64,000 nucleotides of DNA from CAZAMB01 sp964501365 (GTDB lineage Bacteria; Planctomycetota; Phycisphaerae; UBA1845): contig CAZCST010000039.1 in the NCBI GenBank assembly GCA_964501365.1, positions 248,001 through 312,000 of the forward strand, read 5' to 3'. Shown piece by piece: positions 60,969 through 64,000 of this stretch (its first letter is position 1; each line of letters starts with the position of its first letter). The translations under genes were made by a program, and so were the position numbers. A model generated the notes under the pieces. The model ran no database searches and had not been told where the DNA came from. It saw only the letters and a list, made by a program, of their open reading frames with translations.

Positions 60969-62825
60969 TCATTCACAACCGTCGGGAATCCAGTTTGCGT
61001 TTTCGTCCGGCTCGCCTTTGAGGATATCGCACATGTCGGGTTGGCCGTTTTCATTACAATCCACAACGCGCCGAATCGCCACCGCGTGATACCCGCCAAC
61101 TGCCGCCCCGAGGAATCCTCTGTTGGGACCTGAGATAGTCCCGACTTCCGCAAAATCAAGGACTCTCCCCCAAAGGACCACCGAACCATCAGTCTTGATT
61201 CCCAAACTAGAGTTTGATTGGGCATCGATTGCTACAAATCCCGAATTCGGGGCCGGAATGTTACGCTGTCCGTAATAGTTATCTCCCCATGCGACAACCG
61301 CTCCGGTAGATTTGAGCCCAATGGAATGTTGGTATCCCGCAGCGACCGAAACGTATCCAGCGTTTGGCAAGGGAACATTCAGCTGGCCACTGCTGTTGGA
61401 TCCCCAGGCTACAATCGACCCATTGGACTTGAGACCCAGGCTAAAAAGAGCTCCCGCCGCGATGGCGACAAATCCTGTATTTGGCGCTGGAACGTTCAGT
61501 TGACCGTACGAGTTCAACCCCCAACCAACAATCGTTCCGTCGTTTCGCAATGCAAGGCTGTGATCATTACCTGCGGCGATGGCAATGAAATTTTCATTGG
61601 GTGAAGGTGGTGTCGCCTGGCCTGTGGAATTCTCGCCCCAGCCGACGACCGTACCATCCGCTTTCAAAGCCAGGCTATGATATTCGCCTGCCGATACCGC
61701 AATAAAACCTGTGTTGTCATCCGGCAAACTGCAGGCATCCTTTCTGAATGCCGGTTGGCGACTGCATCCCCAAGCTTGAATGGATCCATCTTTCTTCAAG
61801 CCCAGCGTGTGGTATACGCCGGCGGAAACCGCCACAAAATCCGAGGTAAATCCGAGCTGGCCAAAGGAGTTGTCGCCCCAGGCAAAAATCGATCCGTCCT
61901 CTCTGAGGGCGATATTGTGCGAAAAGCCGGCGCTAGCCGCCACAAGTCCGATGTTCGGATCGGGTGACTCGCCCTGCCCTGCATTGTTTCTCCCCCATGC
62001 AACGATAGACCCGTCCGCCTTGACACCCAGGCTCTGCCCGTCGCCGGCCGCTATGGCCACAAACCCGCTATTGGGCAGCGGCACGTTCAATTGTCCAGTA
62101 TTGTTGAGACCCCAAGCGACGATGGAGCCATCTGACTTCAGTGCGAGATTATGCCTGCCTCCCGCCGCCACCGCGACGAACCGCTCATTTCGAGGGGGCG
62201 GCTTGCAGGGGCCGACCGGAAGCCCGAAGCAGCCCCAGACCACCACAGAGCCATCGGCTTTGAGTCCCACGCTATGGATCTCGCCGGCCGAAACCGCGAC
62301 ATAGTTTGAATTTGGCGCCGGGACCTGGGTTTGCCGCGCGCCGCCAAAACCCCACGAAGCGATGGACCCATCCTCTTTGAGCGCTAGTGCATGTGCCGCG
62401 CCCGCAGATATGGCCACGAATCCGGTATTGGGAGCGGGCGGAATCGTCTGACCATACGAATTGTAACCCCAGGCGACGATGGATCCGTTGGATTTGAGCC
62501 CAACGCTGAAATCATAGCCGGCGCTCACCGCGACGAAATCCTGATTGGGCAAGGGCGCCTCAGATTCGCCGCTCCCGTTCCAACCCCAACCAACGATCGA
62601 ACCATCCGATGTAAGCGCGAGGGTGTGATTGAGCCCTGCGCAAACAGCGAGGAAGGAGCGATCGCACTCGTTTGATCCGAGGCTCTGAGTTCCCCACCCG
62701 AGAATAGCGCCGTACGGGGGTCCCTCTTGGGCCCAAGCGGGCCGAAGGTTGGGGGAGATGCCACCCACCACAAGCAAATAGGACCATGCACAGAGCCTGG
62801 CTTCCCAAGAATGATAGCGCTTCAT
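60969..62825 (-). CDS. Secreted RCC1-repeat protein with C-terminal calcium-loop motif
   Basis: 618 residues. ATG 62825 is chosen because AAGGAGAA precedes it and a signal peptide follows (SYLLVVGGISPNLRPAWAQ). More than ten RCC1-type repeats of ~45-52 residues run through the protein, each with SDGSIVAWG(x)N(x)xGQ and the FVAVSAGxxHSLGLK element, giving one or two seven-bladed propellers. The C-terminus reads VVDCNENGQPDMCDI and PDENANWIPDGCE, a dockerin/EF-hand-like end common on planctomycete secreted proteins. Probably a surface or extracellular interaction protein. The longer frame to 63320 has no homology. Confidence 0.85.
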   Translation of the reverse strand: MKRYHSWEARLCAWSYLLVVGGISPNLRPAWAQEGPPYGAILGWGTQSLGSNECDRSFLAVCAGLNHTLALTSDGSIVGWGWNGSGESEAPLPNQDFVAVSAGYDFSVGLKSNGSIVAWGYNSYGQTIPPAPNTGFVAISAGAAHALALKEDGSIASWGFGGARQTQVPAPNSNYVAVSAGEIHSVGLKADGSVVVWGCFGLPVGPCKPPPRNERFVAVAAGGRHNLALKSDGSIVAWGLNNTGQLNVPLPNSGFVAIAAGDGQSLGVKADGSIVAWGRNNAGQGESPDPNIGLVAASAGFSHNIALREDGSIFAWGDNSFGQLGFTSDFVAVSAGVYHTLGLKKDGSIQAWGCSRQPAFRKDACSLPDDNTGFIAVSAGEYHSLALKADGTVVGWGENSTGQATPPSPNENFIAIAAGNDHSLALRNDGTIVGWGLNSYGQLNVPAPNTGFVAIAAGALFSLGLKSNGSIVAWGSNSSGQLNVPLPNAGYVSVAAGYQHSIGLKSTGAVVAWGDNYYGQRNIPAPNSGFVAIDAQSNSSLGIKTDGSVVLWGRVLDFAEVGTISGPNRGFLGAAVGGYHAVAIRRVVDCNENGQPDMCDILKGEPDENANWIPDGCE

Positions 62826-63318
62826 AAGAATTCTCCTTGAAGAAACAACTGATTGCTGAAATTTTACCCCCTTAACGCGGCAGGATCGGTCCGGAGTGGG
62901 CAGGTCGCAATGGCGAATGAAGGATTCATGAGGCGATTCAAGTTCATCCGATTTGGACGGGTACATGATGCTGCTCCCTTCGAGACAATGCGCGGTCGAC
63001 GCGATACGACGGGGTGCGGAGGACTCTGACGAGAACTGCGAATGGCCACTTGGACCGCCCGAAGCAGCGCCCAGCGACCGGCACCATAGGCCAGCGGAAA
63101 AGAACTTCCGGCAAACAAGACTTAGGCATGCGACGATACCCCCGTTGACGCAGCGGCGGCTTATTTTAGCAAGGCTTTTCGCCGAAAGCAACGTAAAGTG
63201 CATTGCCGTTTGACGCACTGCGCGTCTGCCCTCAAAGATTGTCCTCGCATCACCGACCAAGCGACGGCCCGGCGGTACATCTACAACATTGGCGGCGAGT
63301 TTGGTAGAATACATTCGC
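62826..63318. other. Divergent spacer between RCC1 and hicBA genes
   Basis: 493 bases without a supportable gene. It must carry promoters for both neighbours. A small palindrome GACGC-ACTGC-GCGTC lies at ~63212-63226. A TAGAAT string at 63305-63310 sits nine bases before the hicB ATG, so a leaderless transcript is possible. Nothing else recognised. Confidence 0.45.
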
Positions 63319-63540
63319 ATGAAAACCTACCAGTTCACCGTGGTGATCGAGCGGGACGAAGATGGGCGATTCCTTGCCATTTGCCCAGCCCTTCCCGGCT
63401 GCTACACAGAGGGTCAAACAGAGTCCGAAGCCCGCGAGATGATTGAAGACGCGATTCGCCTTCACATCGAAGATCGCCTCGAACGCGGCGAAACGATCAA
63501 TGAGGAAGTGGCCGTCTCCACCGTTCGAGTGGCTGTATGA
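63319..63540 (+). CDS. hicB: HicB-family antitoxin
   Basis: 73 residues from ATG 63319 (the frame is open ten codons further upstream). The partial RNase-H-like fold of HicB is clear: MKTYQFTVVIERDEDGRFLA, then CPALPGCYTEGQTESEAREMIEDAI and a short C-terminal tail without a long DNA-binding helix. HicB binds and neutralises HicA. No Shine-Dalgarno is seen. The stop overlaps the hicA start (ATGA). The antitoxin-first order is the reverse of many hicAB loci but is also common. Confidence 0.88.
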   Translation: MKTYQFTVVIERDEDGRFLAICPALPGCYTEGQTESEAREMIEDAIRLHIEDRLERGETINEEVAVSTVRVAV

Positions 63541-63761
63541 GCGAACGACTCCCTGCTCTCGACGCCAAACAACTGGTCAAAATCATTGAACGCCACGGAT
63601 TCTTCTTTGCGCGACAAAGTGGTAGCCATGCAATCTACCACCATCCAGACGGAAGGCGCACCACGATTCCCATACATGGCAAGCGGACGCTGGGTCGAGG
63701 GTTGCTGCGTCAAATCATGAGAGATGCCGAATTGGCCATTGATGATCTTCGAGAAAAGTGA
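63537..63761 (+). CDS. hicA: HicA-family mRNA interferase toxin
   Basis: 74 residues, a double-stranded-RNA-binding-like fold. LDAKQLVKIIERHGFFFARQ leads into the catalytic-His segment QSGSHAIYHHPDGRRTTIPIH, then the C-terminal helix TLGRGLLRQIMRDAELAIDDL. HicA cleaves mRNA when not held by HicB. All key parts look intact, so this is a plausible active toxin-antitoxin pair inserted between the carbamoyltransferase and its usual DUF5989 neighbour. Confidence 0.9.
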   Translation: MSERLPALDAKQLVKIIERHGFFFARQSGSHAIYHHPDGRRTTIPIHGKRTLGRGLLRQIMRDAELAIDDLREK

Positions 63762-63922
63762 GATCATTATTTGATGCCTCTCCTTGGATTAACCGTGCGA
63801 GCCTCGAACCTTCGGTTGCGATATGTTCAACCCCCATGGGAGTGGGTAGGGTGCGGACAGTTTTGGAGAGGTTGAAGTTCCGGCCTCTCCCCATGATATG
63901 TAGAGACGCCTTTGTAAGAGGT

Positions 63923-64000
63923 ATGGCTAAGCAATCACTTCTGAAAGAATTCTTCCTGTTCATCAGGCACGAAAAGAAGTGGTGGCTCGTGCCGCTGCTG
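63923..64000 (+). CDS. DUF5989-like small membrane protein, 3' end outside the window
   Basis: Only 26 codons are visible, starting at ATG 63923 with AGAGG six bases upstream: MAKQSLLKEFFLFIRHEKKW, then WLVPLL entering a hydrophobic helix. This start matches small DUF5989 proteins encoded beside carbamoyltransferases and SGNH hydrolases in many planctomycetes and in related saxitoxin-type loci. The call rests on a short segment. Confidence 0.6.
   Translation, partial: MAKQSLLKEFFLFIRHEKKWWLVPLL

Overview
The window looks like part of the chromosome of an uncultured planctomycete, probably a Phycisphaerae-like lineage. This is inferred from gene content, not from a marker tree. The supporting signs are a multi-module UvrA of the kind known in the PVC superphylum, a PEP-CTERM protein, a GFTLIE-type pseudopilin, two Hanks-type Ser/Thr kinases, a membrane protein ending in a CGYDLTG zinc ribbon, a secreted protein ending in a DCNENG-type calcium-loop motif, and a NodU-type carbamoyltransferase with a DUF5989-like gene nearby. 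No rRNA, tRNA, CRISPR array or intact insertion sequence was recognised.

Layout. 1-5 kb: the end of an unknown gene, then an FHA-like protein followed by a polytopic membrane Ser/Thr kinase. 5-11 kb: a VOC protein, an exported tandem-domain protein, a dead REP-associated transposase next to palindromes, ornithine aminotransferase, a membrane protein, and a divergent pair of an MBL hydrolase and MoeA. 11-18 kb: a tightly coupled envelope and cell-shape operon (lnt, HEAT lipoprotein, mreD, mrdA, rodA), then an orphan ABC ATPase. 19-23 kb: a ParA-like ATPase fused to a carbohydrate-binding module, an HU-like protein, a lipoprotein, a sugar transferase and a 53-residue lipoprotein. 23-30 kb: a secreted HEAT protein, then a kinase / zinc-ribbon / coiled-coil cluster whose two coiled-coil proteins resemble the ESCRT-III (Snf7) layout. 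30-34 kb: a short ketosynthase-like protein, a glycosyltransferase overlapping truA, a PEP-CTERM protein and a lipoprotein. 35-47 kb: a PQQ-type propeller, accA, sat-nrnA with a small overlapping gene, a phosphodiesterase, a pseudopilin, SGNH hydrolase and tryptophan dioxygenase. 47-55.5 kb: a minus-strand run in which a four-module UvrA is divided into two genes by a three-gene cassette (unknown small gene, nucleotidyltransferase, barstar-like gene). 56-64 kb: HIT protein, dGTPase, trmB, carbamoyltransferase, a secreted RCC1 protein, hicBA, and the start of a DUF5989-like gene.

Two non-coding themes stand out. A composite intergenic element recurs several times: a GATGGGTTCGA box, then a GGCGCGCGC box, then a GGCCCCAAG hairpin. 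Separately, imperfect short tandem repeats occur both in spacers and, in frame, inside the linkers of the UvrA genes.
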